Of a stretch of DNA of 64,000 nucleotides, positions 51,185-61,030 are shown piece by piece. How positions within the stretch are numbered: the first letter of the stretch is position 1; each line of letters opens with the position of its first letter. Made by a program: the position numbers and the translations under genes. Source of the DNA: Ilex aquifolium. Lineage: Eukaryota; Streptophyta; Magnoliopsida; Aquifoliales; Aquifoliaceae. The notes under the pieces are model-generated. The model had not been told where the DNA came from, ran no database searches, and was given only the letters and a program-made list of their open reading frames with translations. The stretch covers positions 33,033,780 to 33,097,779 of the forward strand of contig OX637401.1 in NCBI GenBank assembly GCA_951799425.1, in the 5' to 3' direction.

Positions 51185-54100
51185 ATGTCCGATATACTAT
51201 TTCATTTTAAAGGAGGACTACTTATTACACCAAACATGCGTTACAATAGAGCCCATGCTTGAGGATTTTTCATCACTTTTGATGTGAATAAAATGGTTGG
51301 GGATTCAAGAATTCTTTACAATGCAGCAAGAATCATCTTATTTAGAGACCGGAGTAAAAAGTTATGTCAGAAATAGTAAAGAATGGAAAATTACTTTTTT
51401 TTCGTAGTGGAGGGGATGGCCAACTATACCAAACTTCCATCACCATTTCGAACTTGTTAGAAGATGAATCACCAATTTTGATCTCAATATATTGGTTAGG
51501 GTTTCAAGTTCTCATTACAATGCCGCAAGAGTTAGCTCAATCCGAGTTCGGGAGAAACAGTTATGTCCGATATACTATTTCATTTTAAAGGTGGACTACT
51601 TATTACACCAAACTTGCGTTAAATTAGAGCCCATGCTAGAGGATTTTTCATGACTTTTGATGTGAATAAAATGGTTAGGGATTCAAGAATTCTTTAAAAT
51701 GCAGCAAGAATCATCTTAATCAGAGACCGGAGTAAAAAGTTATGTCAGAAATACTAAAGAATGGGAAATTACTTTTTTTTCCTAGTGGAGGGGAATGGCC
51801 AACTATACCAAACTTCCATCACCATTTCGAACTTGTTAGAAGGTGAATCACCATTTTTGATCTCAATATATTGGTTAGGGTTTCAAGTTCTCATTACAAT
51901 GCCGCAAGAGTTAGCTCAATCCGAGTTCGGGAGAAAAAGTTATGTCCGACATACTATTTCATTTTAAAGGAGGACTACTTATTACACCAAACTTGCGTTA
52001 CAAAGAACCCATGCTAGAGGATTTTTCATGACTTTTGATGTGAATAAAATGGTTAGGATTCAAGAATTCTTTACAATGCAGGAAGAATCATCTTAATCAG
52101 AGACCGGAGTAAAAAGTTATGTCAGAAATACTAAAGAATGGGAAATTACTTTTTTTTCCTAGTGGAGGGGAATTGGCAACTATACCAAACTTCCATCACC
52201 ATTTCGAACTTGTTAGAAGATGAATCACCAATTTTTATCTCAATATATTGGTTAGGGTTTCAAGTTCTCATTTCAATGCCGCAAGAGTTAGCTCAATCCG
52301 AGTTCGGGAGAAAAAGTTATGTCCGATATACTATTTCATTTTAAAGGTGGACTACTTATTACACCAAACTTGCGTTACAATAGAGCCCATGCTAGAGGAT
52401 TTTTCATGACTTTTGATGTGAATAAAATGGTTAGGGATTCATGAATTCTTTACAATGCCGCAAGAATCATCTTAATCAGAGACCGGAGTAAAAAGTTATG
52501 TCAGAAATACTAAAGAATGGGAAATTACTTTTTTTTCCTAGTGGAGGGGAAAGGCCAACTATACCAAACTTCCATCACCATTTCGAACTTGTTAGAACAT
52601 GAATCACCAATTTTGATCTCAATATATTGGTTAGGGTTTCAAGTTCTCATTACAATGCCGCAAGAGTTAGCTCAATCCGAGTTCGGGAGAAAAAGTTATG
52701 TCCGATATACTATTTCATTTTAAAGGAGGACTACTTATTACACCAAACTTGCGTTACAATAGAGCCCATGCTAGAGGATTTTTCATGACTTTTGATGTGA
52801 ATAAAATGGTTAGGGATTCAAGAATTCTTTACAATGCAGCAAGAATCATCTTAATCAGAGACCGGAGTAAAAAGTTATGTCAGAAATACTAAAGAATGGG
52901 AAATTACTTTTTTTTCCTAGTGGAGGGGAATGGCCAACTATACCAAACTTCCATCACCATTTCGAACTTGTTAGAAGGTGAATCACCAATTTTGATCTCA
53001 ATATATTGGTTAGGGTTTCAAGTTCTCATTTCAATGCCGCAAGAGTTAGCTCAATCCGAGTTCGGGAGAAAAAGTTATGTCCGATATACTATTTCATTTT
53101 AAAGGTGGACTACTTATTACACCAAACTTGCGTTACAATAGAGCCCATGCTAGAGGATTTTTCATGACTTTTGATGTGAATAAAATGGTTAGGGATTCAT
53201 GAATTCTTTACAATGCCGCAAGAATCATCTTAATCAGAGACCGGAGTAAAAAGTTATGTCAGAAATACTAAAGAATGGGAAATTACTTTTTTTTCCTAGT
53301 GGAGGGGAATGGCCAACTATACCAAACTTCCATCACCATTTCGAACTTGTTAGAACATGAATCACCAATTTTGATCTCAATATATTGGTTAGGGTTTCAA
53401 GTTCTCATTACAATGCCGCAAGAGTTAGCTCAATCCGAGTTCGGGAGAAAAAGTTATGTCCGATATACTATTTCATTTTAAAGGAGGACTACTTATTACA
53501 CCAAACATGCGTTACAATAGAGCCCATGCTAGAGGATTTTTCATGACTTTTGATGTGAATAAAATGGTTGGGGATTCAAGAATTCTTTACAATGCAGCAA
53601 GAATCATCTTATTTAGAGACCGGAGTAAAAAGTTATGTCAGAAATACTAAAGAATGGAAAATTACTTTTTTTTCGTAGTGGAGGGGATGGCCAACTATAC
53701 CAAACTTCCATCACCATTTCGAACTTGTTAGAAGATGAATCACCAATTTTGATCTGAATATATTGGTTAGGGTTTCAAGTTCTCATTACAATGCCGCAAG
53801 AGTTAGCTCAATCCGAGTTCGGGAGAAACAGTTATGTCCGATATACTATTTCATTTTAAAGGTGGACTACTTATTACACCAAACTTGCGTTAAATTAGAG
53901 CCCATGCTAGAGGATTTTTCATGACTTTTGATGTGAATAAAATGGTTAGGGATTCAAGAATTCTTTAAAATGCAGCAAGAATCATCTTAATCAGAGACCG
54001 GAGTAAAAAGTTATGTCAGAAATACTAAAGAATGGGAAATTACTTTTTTTTCCTAGTGGAGGGGAATGGCCAACTATACCAAACTTCCATCACCATTTCG

Positions 54101-56861
54101 AACTTGTTAGAAGGTGAATCACCATTTTTGATCTCAATATATTGGTTAGGGTTTCAAGTTCTCATTACAATGCCGCAAGAGTTAGCTCAATCCGAGTTCG
54201 GGAGAAAAAGTTATGTCCGACATACTATTTCATTTTAAAGGAGGACTACTTATTACACCAAACTTGCGTTACAAAGAACCCATGCTAGAGGATTTTTCAT
54301 GACTTTTGATGTGAATAAAATGGTTAGGGATTCAAGAATTCTTTACAATGCAGGAAGAATCATCTTAATCAGAGACCGGAGTAAAAAGTTATGTCAGAAA
54401 TACTAAAGAATGGGAAATTACTTTTTTTTCCTAGTGGAGGGGAATTGGCAACTATACCAAACTTCCATCACCATTTCGAACTTGTTAGAAGATGAATCAC
54501 CAATTTTTATCTCAATATATTGGTTAGGGTTTCAAGTTCTCATTTCAATGCCGCAAGAGTTAGCTCAATCCGAGTTCGGGAGAAAAAGTTATGTCCGATA
54601 TACTATTTCATTTTAAAGGTGGACTACTTATTACACCAAACTTGCGTTACAATAGAGCCCATGCTAGAGGATTTTTCATGACTTTTGATGTGAATAAAAT
54701 GGTTAGGGATTCATGAATTCTTTACAATGCCGCAAGAATCATCTTAATCAGAGACCGGAGTAAAAAGTTATGTCAGAAATACTAAAGAATGGGAAATTAC
54801 TTTTTTTTCCTAGTGGAGGGGAAAGGCCAACTATACCAAACTTCCATCACCATTTCGAACTTGTTAGAACATGAATCACCAATTTTGATCTCAATATATT
54901 GGTTAGGGTTTCAAGTTCTCATTACAATGCCGCAAGAGTTAGCTCAATCCGAGTTCGGGAGAAAAAGTTATGTCCGATATACTATTTCATTTTAAAGGAG
55001 GACTACTTATTACACCAAACTTGCGTTACAATAGAGCCCATGCTAGAGGATTTTTCATGACTTTTGATGTGAATAAAATGGTTAGGGATTCAAGAATTCT
55101 TTACAATGCAGCAAGAATCATCTTAATCAGAGACCGGAGTAAAAAGTTATGTCAGAAATACTAAAGAATGGGAAATTACTTTTTTTTCCTAGTGGAGGGG
55201 AATGGCCAACTATACCAAACTTCCATCACCATTTCGAACTTGTTAGAAGGTGAATCACCAATTTTGATCTCAATATATTGGTTAGGGTTTCAAGTTCTCA
55301 TTTCAATGCCGCAAGAGTTAGCTCAATCCGAGTTCGGGAGAAAAAGTTATGTCCGATATACTATTTCATTTTAAAGGTGGACTACTTATTACACCAAACT
55401 TGCGTTACAATAGAGCCCATGCTAGAGGATTTTTCATGACTTTTGATGTGAATAAAATGGTTAGGGATTCATGAATTCTTTACAATGCCGCAAGAATCAT
55501 CTTAATCAGAGACCGGAGTAAAAAGTTATGTCAGAAATACTAAAGAATGGGAAATTACTTTTTTTTCCTAGTGGAGGGGAATGGCCAACTATACCAAACT
55601 TCCATCACCATTTCGAACTTGTTAGAACATGAATCACCAATTTTGATCTCAATATATTGGTTAGGGTTTCAAGTTCTCATTACAATGCCGCAAGAGTTAG
55701 CTCAATCCGAGTTCGGGAGAAAAAGTTATGTCCGATATACTATTTCATTTTAAAGGAGGACTACTTATTACACCAAACATGCGTTACAATAGAGCCCATG
55801 CTAGAGGATTTTTCATGACTTTTGATGTGAATAAAATGGTTGGGGATTCAAGAATTCTTTACAATGCAGCAAGAATCATCTTATTTAGAGACCGGAGTAA
55901 AAAGTTATGTCAGAAATACTAAAGAATGGAAAATTACTTTTTTTTCGTAGTGGAGGGGATGGCCAACTATACCAAACTTCCATCACCATTTCGAACTTGT
56001 TAGAAGATGAATCACCAATTTTGATCTGAATATATTGGTTAGGGTTTCAAGTTCTCATTACAATGCCGCAAGAGTTAGCTCAATCCGAGTTCGGGAGAAA
56101 CAGTTATGTCCGATATACTATTTCATTTTAAAGGTGGACTACTTATTACACCAAACTTGCGTTAAATTAGAGCCCATGCTAGAGGATTTTTCATGACTTT
56201 TGATGTGAATAAAATGGTTAGGGATTCAAGAATTCTTTAAAATGCAGCAAGAATCATCTTAATCAGAGACCGGAGTAAAAAGTTATGTCAGAAATACTAA
56301 AGAATGGGAAATTACTTTTTTTTCCTAGTGGAGGGGAATGGCCAACTATACCAAACTTCCATCACCATTTCGAACTTGTTAGAAGGTGAATCACCATTTT
56401 TGATCTCAATATATTGGTTAGGGTTTCAAGTTCTCATTACAATGCCGCAAGAGTTAGCTCAATCCGAGTTCGGGAGAAAAAGTTATGTCCGACATACTAT
56501 TTCATTTTAAAGGAGGACTACTTATTACACCAAACTTGCGTTACAAAGAACCCATGCTAGAGGATTTTTCATGACTTTTGATGTGAATAAAATGGTTAGG
56601 GATTCAAGAATTCTTTACAATGCAGGAAGAATCATCTTAATCAGAGACCGGAGTAAAAAGTTATGTCAGAAATACTAAAGAATGGGAAATTACTTTTTTT
56701 TCCTAGTGGAGGGGAATTGGCAACTATACCAAACTTCCATCACCATTTCGAACTTGTTAGAAGATGAATCACCAATTTTTATCTCAATATATTGGTTAGG
56801 GTTTCAAGTTCTCATTTCAATGCCGCAAGAGTTAGCTCAATCCGAGTTCGGGAGAAAAAGT
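51185..56861 (+). repeat. Six-monomer higher-order repeat (about 2272 bp), about 2.5 copies, degenerate
   Basis: Copies begin at 51185, 53456 and 55728; the third is cut off by the retroelement. Markers repeated at 2271-2272 bp are CACCATTTTTGATC with GTCCGACATAC, GCGTTACAAAGAACCC (a small deletion), GCGTTAAATTAGAG, TCTTTAAAATGC, GATTCATGAATTC and GGGGAAAGGCC. The first copy has extra lesions: GCTTGAGGATTTTTCATCAC, AGAAATAGTAAAG, and a lost G in GGTTAGGATTC near 52055. Several half-unit A frames are broken here, unlike most of the array, so this side of the array is more decayed. Confidence 0.85.
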
Positions 56862-57251
56862 TGTAAAACCCGAGAAAATTTCAACCTTTGTGAAAAAGGG
56901 CAAAACGGTAAATTGCCACTACAGTACAGGTTGTAAACCTGAATTTTTCTAGAACTCGGATGACGAAACGGATTTCACCGTTGGATTCGTCTCGCGAAAT
57001 CTAGTTACCACGTCAAATTTCGTTGAATTCCGAGATGGTCGGATTTTTCGCGTTTTACGAGACGAACGGGCCTCGGGTGACCCCGTACACGAAATTTTTA
57101 TAAAATTTTAAAGTTTGGAAAAATATTAGAGGCAAGTTAAAATAAAAATATTTTGAACTCAAACCGGAGCGAAATTTAATCGTTTCGGGATTAAAACGGA
57201 CCCGAAATTAAATAGGACATGTGGCCAATTGTGGGCCAAGTATCCTAAAAA

Positions 57252-57260
57252 TATAAATAG
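57252..57260 (+). promoter_or_regulatory. Candidate TATA box of the LTR promoter
   Basis: TATAAATAG closely fits the plant TATA consensus and lies about 390 bp into the LTR. A pyrimidine-rich, CT-repeat-like segment follows about 30 bp downstream (from 57284), a usual setting for a plant transcription start. If used, the transcript would carry a leader of about 3.1 kb before the gag ATG at 60391 and would include the palindrome cluster. No transcription evidence is available here. Confidence 0.6.
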
Positions 57261-57268
57261 GGGCCTAA

Positions 57269-57286
57269 AGTCTGAAAAATCAGACT
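57269..57286 (+). other. Perfect inverted repeat beside the putative start site
   Basis: AGTCTGA, AAAA, TCAGACT form a perfect seven-base stem with a four-base loop. It sits 8 bp after the TATA box, just upstream of or at the expected transcription start. It could be a protein-binding palindrome or an RNA hairpin; chance is not excluded for seven base pairs. Confidence 0.5.
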
Positions 57287-58431
57287 TCTCCTTCACCTTC
57301 AGCCGGTTTCAGCCGAGAGAAAAGAAGAGAGGGAAAATGAGAGAAAACTCCACCTTCTCTCTACGATCTACTCCGTTCTAGCGCTCAAATCGACTCGGGC
57401 CAAGAACAAGAGTTGCTCTACGCGTCGAGGGCTACGCGTGGGTACCAAAAACGACGGTTTTCACCGAACGTTGGAGGGCCGAAAATTTGGAAGTGAAGGA
57501 TTCAAGCTTGCTTTGAGTTCTAGGAGCTTCCCACGGCGATTCTACACGCTACAAGAGGTAGGGTTTTCTTCCTACTTAGGTTTATTTCCAACCTAGGAAG
57601 GTTATATGGAATGGGTAGGTGTATATATATATGTATCACTTGCCTATTGTGGTAATTTGGGTGAAATGGGTATTGAGAATGGGTAGCAAGATTTAAATCA
57701 CATTCTCTAGTTTAATGTACCACTAATGCATTTCATGTGTGGGAAATGAGTACCAAATATGCTAAGCAAGGTTGGTATGAAATGGGTAAATAAATTTACT
57801 TGATGGGTAAATTTCATAAAGAAACTTGAAGTGTAGAAAATTGATATGGGAAATTGGGTAAAGTGAATTCCTAAATGAAATGGACAATTAGGAATGGTTG
57901 TTGATAATTTCCTGAGAAATTATGACATATGAGGTTATGTTATGGGTAGAATGAATTCTATCTTGGTATAATTGTGTAGAAATCAATTAATATGATTTCT
58001 TGAGCTTTATGATGAATTTGAGTATATTATATGATTACATGCTTTGGGTGGTTCGAAGGTGTTGATTAAATGCCTTGGTGAAAATGTTGTATTGATGAGT
58101 TTGCTATGTTAATTGCATGCTTATGTGATAACATGTTTGAAAATGGTTATTGGATGAAATGTTGATATATGCATGCTTGCTATATATTGACAATGTGTTA
58201 AATTATGGTGTTCATATGCTTATGATATGAAGTACCATGGATATGTGGATTTATTGTTGTGTTGTTCATATGGCATTCATACATATTGAACATGTGGAGA
58301 AGATGCAAGGGTACATTACATTGCATTCTCATGGGTACATCACATTCATGGGTCATAGGCATGAGTGTGGGTGTGTGCATGTGTTGTGGATCAAACACCA
58401 AATCTTGGTGGTTGGTATGTGAACTCGGGAA

Positions 58432-58453
58432 AGTCGGGATCGAAGATCCGACT
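58432..58453 (+). other. Hairpin-forming inverted repeat within the LTR
   Basis: AGTCGGGATC, a GAA loop, then GATCCGACT pair over nine bases with one bulged G. It lies in a locally G+C-richer part of the LTR that follows the A/T-rich stretch. Function unknown. Confidence 0.4.
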
Positions 58454-59298
58454 GAGTTGCACGGTTGCATTGCATAAGGAAAACTTGTGTCGGGTAAAGC
58501 AAGTAGGGCTAGACACTCCCTCGGGTGAAAAACCCGGAACCACTTGGTTTAGTCATTTGACCGGCGGTGAAATTCCAGAAAAGTGGCATGGCCCACGGAG
58601 CCAGTGGTGCGACTCCAAAATCCGTTGCCCAAGAAGACACAAGATTTTGTTATATAAAAACACCCATCCAATGGGTAGCCTCAAACAATGATTTGATTTT
58701 TATAAAGACATAACTTTTATCTCAAACGATCATTGGGAGGGTTTTTCCGTCAATAGACGGGTTCATACACATTGGCTTTTGCATTGTGTGGTGTGAGTCG
58801 GGGAAGACTCGGGACAAGGTGCATGAGTGAGTTACATCTCATATCATGGCATGACATAGTATAGCATGGTAGCTTTCTAACATTGAGGTGTATATTCTTG
58901 TTAGATTGGTTGATGCTTGTTGATTTGTTGCATGTGCGCATTTCATATGCACTTAGGTTGGGGAGTAGCCTCTGTAGGAGGATATCCTATTGAGCGTGGC
59001 TCACCCTTCGTGGGACAACATTTCAGGTGCGGGGTTCACGCCGGCGGACGGCTCCCAATTCGAGCCCCAAAGTTGAAGAAAGCCGACTTGTGGCTTTTAT
59101 GGTTATTTAGTAAAGTTTTGTAAGAATTCCATTTTGAGATGTAAATATATGGAATGAATTGTGATAGAGCTTGTAGGAGTTGTGTATTATATGGAAAAGC
59201 TCATTAAACATGTGTTGGATGAGTTTGGAGTGTATGGGGTAGCTTTAAGGATGGTTTGGAAGGGAAAGAAATACATTTTTTTGCTCACAGTCTGAAAA

Positions 59299-59689
59299 CC
59301 TACCGGAAGGTGTATGTCGGCCTTCCGGAAGGTTTTGCTAAAAACCCTGGATGCCTTGTTCACGGCTAATACCTTCCGGAAGGTTTTGCCCACTGGAATG
59401 AACCTTCCGGAAGATTTTAGCTACTGGAGTAAAACCTACCGGAAGAACTTGTCTACTGGAATGGACCTTCCGGAAGGTTTTGCCTTGGGTTTCTTTTTGA
59501 CTGCCAAATTCTTCCGGAAGGTTTTGTTTTCTGGAATGAACCTTCCGGAAGGTTTTGGCTACTGGAATGAACCTTCCGGAAGGTTTTTGCTACTGATGTA
59601 GACCTTCCGGAAGTTCTTGAAATTGATCTTTTTCATTTAACTGTTCTTTCAGCGACCTTCCGGTAGGTGTATGTCGACCTTCCGGAAGG
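59299..59689 (+). repeat. Cluster of twelve CCTTCCGGAAGG palindromes in the LTR
   Basis: Exact or near-exact copies of the 12-bp palindrome start at 59299, 59321, 59372, 59403, 59435, 59466, 59510, 59541, 59572, 59603, 59656 and 59678. Many are followed by TTTTG and preceded by CTACTGGAATGAA or similar, and several consecutive copies are spaced 31 bp apart (59372, 59403, then 59435, 59466; 59510, 59541, 59572, 59603). It is therefore a degenerate minisatellite whose conserved part is the palindrome. Variants are CCTACCGGAAGG (59299, 59435) and CCTTCCGGTAGG (59656). The first pair and last pair share GTGTATGTCG between palindromes, so the block looks bounded by matching ends. TTCCGGAA could bind a dimeric protein or let the RNA self-associate; both are inference. 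Confidence 0.85.
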
Positions 59690-59873
59690 TTTTTTCCAAA
59701 AACCTGAAATTTTCAAAATGCTTAGCCATGCTCTTGGGCTTTATTTTCTTTGGTTCCTATGACATAAATGGACATAAATTGAGATATAATTGACCTTGTG
59801 GATGGTAAAACCGGTTAAAAGCATGTGAATGACGTGGTGTCGGGTTATACGACTATCACGAGTATTTCCGCGG

Positions 59874-59890
59874 GTTGACGGATGGTCAAC
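59874..59890 (+). other. Small inverted repeat near the LTR 3' end
   Basis: GTTGAC, GGATG, GTCAAC: a perfect six-base stem with a five-base loop. It is followed at 59905-59920 by CCCCG and CGGGG separated by six bases. The two could fold as adjacent hairpins at the end of the LTR, upstream of the primer-binding site. The stems are short, so this is weak evidence. Confidence 0.35.
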
Positions 59891-59894
59891 GGTT

Positions 59895-59900
59895 AATAAA
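59895..59900 (+). terminator. Possible polyadenylation signal AATAAA
   Basis: AATAAA lies 27 bases before the LTR end, a plausible distance for transcript cleavage at or near the LTR boundary. Plant signals are loose and the hexamer is common, so this is tentative. Confidence 0.3.
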
Positions 59901-59930
59901 GGACCCCCGGGAAATCGGGGCGTCACAGCT

Positions 59931-59942
59931 TGGTATCAGAGC
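59931..59942 (+). other. Primer-binding site for initiator-Met tRNA
   Basis: TGGTATCAGAGC is complementary to the 3' end of plant initiator methionine tRNA (GCTCTGATACCA) over twelve bases. It starts three bases after the LTR's terminal CA. This tRNA primes minus-strand synthesis in many plant Ty3/gypsy and Ty1/copia elements. Position and match together fix the LTR's right end and the element's orientation. Confidence 0.9.
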
Positions 59943-60390
59943 ATAGGTTATAGATCTTATGTGGTCTTGTGGGAAATGAGTCTATCATCTTCCATTGCAA
60001 GAATGAAAGAGGTTTAGAGCTTAGGTTTACGATTCACCTAAGACTTGATGGGCATGGGTTTTAGACTATTGCATTCCATGTGCATCTCACGTTATGTGCT
60101 ATATTTGCTACATGTTATGTGCTCTACTTGGTACATGTTATGTGTTACTTGTTGTGTGACTTGTATGCATGATGAATGTGCATAGTGAAAAGTATTCTAA
60201 CCCTAGTGTTTAGAGAACTTAACCTTGGGAGTGGGAAAACAAATGAACGGGAAAGTTCAAAGTGTAAGGGTCCACTATTGGAGGCATACGCCCTACTAGT
60301 GAGACAGTGAGAAAGATTTGAACGTTTTAACTTTGGTCCCTATCTAGGGATACTAAGCCGTTGTACCATTGCTATTTGACATGTGTGTAG
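59943..60390 (+). other. Untranslated leader between PBS and gag
   Basis: About 450 bp with no convincing coding frame. It includes a short direct-repeat patch built on TATGTGCT/TACATGTTATGTG (about 60089-60155). The segment ends in GTGTGTAGATGTCATAT, where the ATG at 60391 opens the gag frame. Several upstream ATGs precede it. Packaging signals would be expected here but I cannot identify one. Confidence 0.6.
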
Positions 60391-60711
60391 ATGTCATATA
60401 GAGGAAGGGGACGTCTAGGCGGTGGACGGAACAACCAACCACTACCGGCTTTGGACCAACAAGCCTATATGGAGGCTATGAGTACGATGGCTGCTAACCT
60501 AGCACAGGCAAGCGCCAATTTGAGCCAAGGGGCTCAAGCCATCCAAAGGAGTTTAAGTTCCATGGGCCATCAACGGCTATGGAAAAAGCAAAAGACATCG
60601 AGCCCACAAGAATCATCGGGGCAGGGCCGCGGCTATCAAGGCCAAGGCCAAGGGCAAACCTCCCAAAGTAGTGGGCACTTCAGGGTTCCCAGCCAAGCGG
60701 GGCAGGGGCCA

Positions 60712-60753
60712 TGTTATCATTGTCGCCAAGTGGGGCATAAGAGGAGGGATTGT
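60712..60753 (+). other. Zinc knuckle 1 (CCHC) of gag
   Basis: CYHCRQVGHKRRDC matches CX2CX4HX4C exactly, with zinc ligands C108, C111, H116 and C121 and basic residues around the histidine, as in nucleocapsid RNA-binding knuckles. Confidence 0.9.
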
Positions 60754-60852
60754 CCTCAGAGGCAGGGATCACAGGAGGGGGATCAAGCCCAAAATTTTTT
60801 GTCCCAAGGAGGGAAGAAATTCAAGGGAACGTTTCAAGGAGGCCAGAAGACA

Positions 60853-60894
60853 TGTTTCTATTGTCGACAACCGGGCCATAGGAAGAAGGATTGC
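60853..60894 (+). other. Zinc knuckle 2 (CCHC) of gag
   Basis: CFYCRQPGHRKKDC again matches CX2CX4HX4C, with ligands C155, C158, H163 and C168. It resembles knuckle 1 closely, and both are followed by CP.RQ, so an internal duplication is likely. Thirty-three residues, rich in Q, G and K, separate the knuckles. Confidence 0.9.
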
Positions 60895-61030
60895 CCCCTG
60901 AGGCAAACCTCACAGAGTTCCGAGACTTCTCAATCCCAGTCGTCGGCGGGACTCACACAGGCACGTGTTGTTCTTCCCTATTCCACTATGGACCAGAGAA
61001 ATCAGTCCCAACTACAGGGCGTTGTACAAG

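Larger units (their letters stand above)
1..56861 (+). repeat. Satellite array, left arm (379-bp monomer, about 150 copies)
   Basis: An uninterrupted head-to-tail array in which the same A+T-rich unit recurs every 378 or 379 bp; for example, the ATGTCC landmark lies at 55, 434, 813, 1192, 1571, 1949 and 2328. The 378-bp form is caused by a one-base deletion in the GGGAATGGCC segment (read as GGGGATGGCC). Every monomer is in the same orientation and nothing is inserted before 56862. Monomers differ mainly by scattered single-base changes, and these changes recur in blocks, which shows higher-order organisation. Nearly every monomer has one EcoRI site (GAATTC, e.g. 179-184). Long plant arrays of this kind are typical of centromeric, pericentromeric or subtelomeric heterochromatin. 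Which of these applies here cannot be told from the sequence. I do not recognise the family by name. Confidence 0.98.
56862..59927 (+). repeat. Long terminal repeat (5' LTR, about 3066 bp)
   Basis: The left end is the first non-satellite sequence and begins TG. The right end is CA, three bases before a tRNA primer-binding site. Both are standard LTR boundaries; with one LTR copy the limits cannot be confirmed by comparison. The first base (T) is shared with the satellite, so the left edge is uncertain by one base. Contents: a TATA box (57252) with a small palindrome just downstream, a pyrimidine-rich segment near 57287-57365, an A/T-rich stretch (about 57600-58400), two imperfect hairpins, a cluster of CCTTCCGGAAGG palindromes (59299-59689), and a possible polyadenylation signal near the end. 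Short open frames inside it do not look like genes. Confidence 0.75.
56862..61030 (+). mobile_element. Truncated Ty3/gypsy-type LTR retrotransposon
   Basis: About 4.17 kb of unrelated sequence interrupts the satellite. In order it has one long LTR starting TGTAAAACCC and ending GTCACA (56862-59927), a three-base gap, an initiator-Met tRNA primer-binding site (59931-59942), a leader, and the start of a gag frame with two CCHC knuckles (60391 on). It then returns abruptly to satellite at 61031. No protease, reverse transcriptase, RNase H, integrase, polypurine tract or 3' LTR is present, so it cannot move by itself. The long LTR, the LTR/PBS junction and the RG-rich, Q/G-rich gag with knuckles recall the Tekay/Del chromovirus group. 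Without pol the clade is only a suggestion. Confidence 0.85.

Noticed and set aside
1-56861. Hundreds of small open frames (64, 68 and 74 codons) as a tandem gene family
   Set aside because: They are one per half-monomer of a satellite, tolerate frameshifts and stops, show mostly amino-acid-changing variation, and match no protein family I recognise.
1-56861. CRISPR-like direct repeats
   Set aside because: Units are about 379 bp, directly adjacent, and have no unique spacers or cas genes.
56857-56861. Target-site duplication AAAGT at the insertion
   Set aside because: The right end of the element is missing and the sequence at 61026-61035 does not repeat it cleanly, so no duplication can be claimed.
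58198-58470. 90-codon minus-strand frame in the LTR
   Set aside because: Low-complexity His/Met/Thr-rich translation of a CAT/ATG-rich stretch, overlapped by other frames and without a recognisable domain.
58365-58691. 108-codon plus-strand frame in the LTR
   Set aside because: Lies wholly inside the LTR, has no recognisable domain, and competes with overlapping frames.
59314-59601. 95-codon frame with repeated FRKVL and LPEGF segments
   Set aside because: The peptide repetition is only the CCTTCCGGAAGG minisatellite translated in changing frames.
60671-60901. 76-codon frame overlapping gag
   Set aside because: Shadow of the gag frame; the zinc-knuckle motifs lie in the gag frame.
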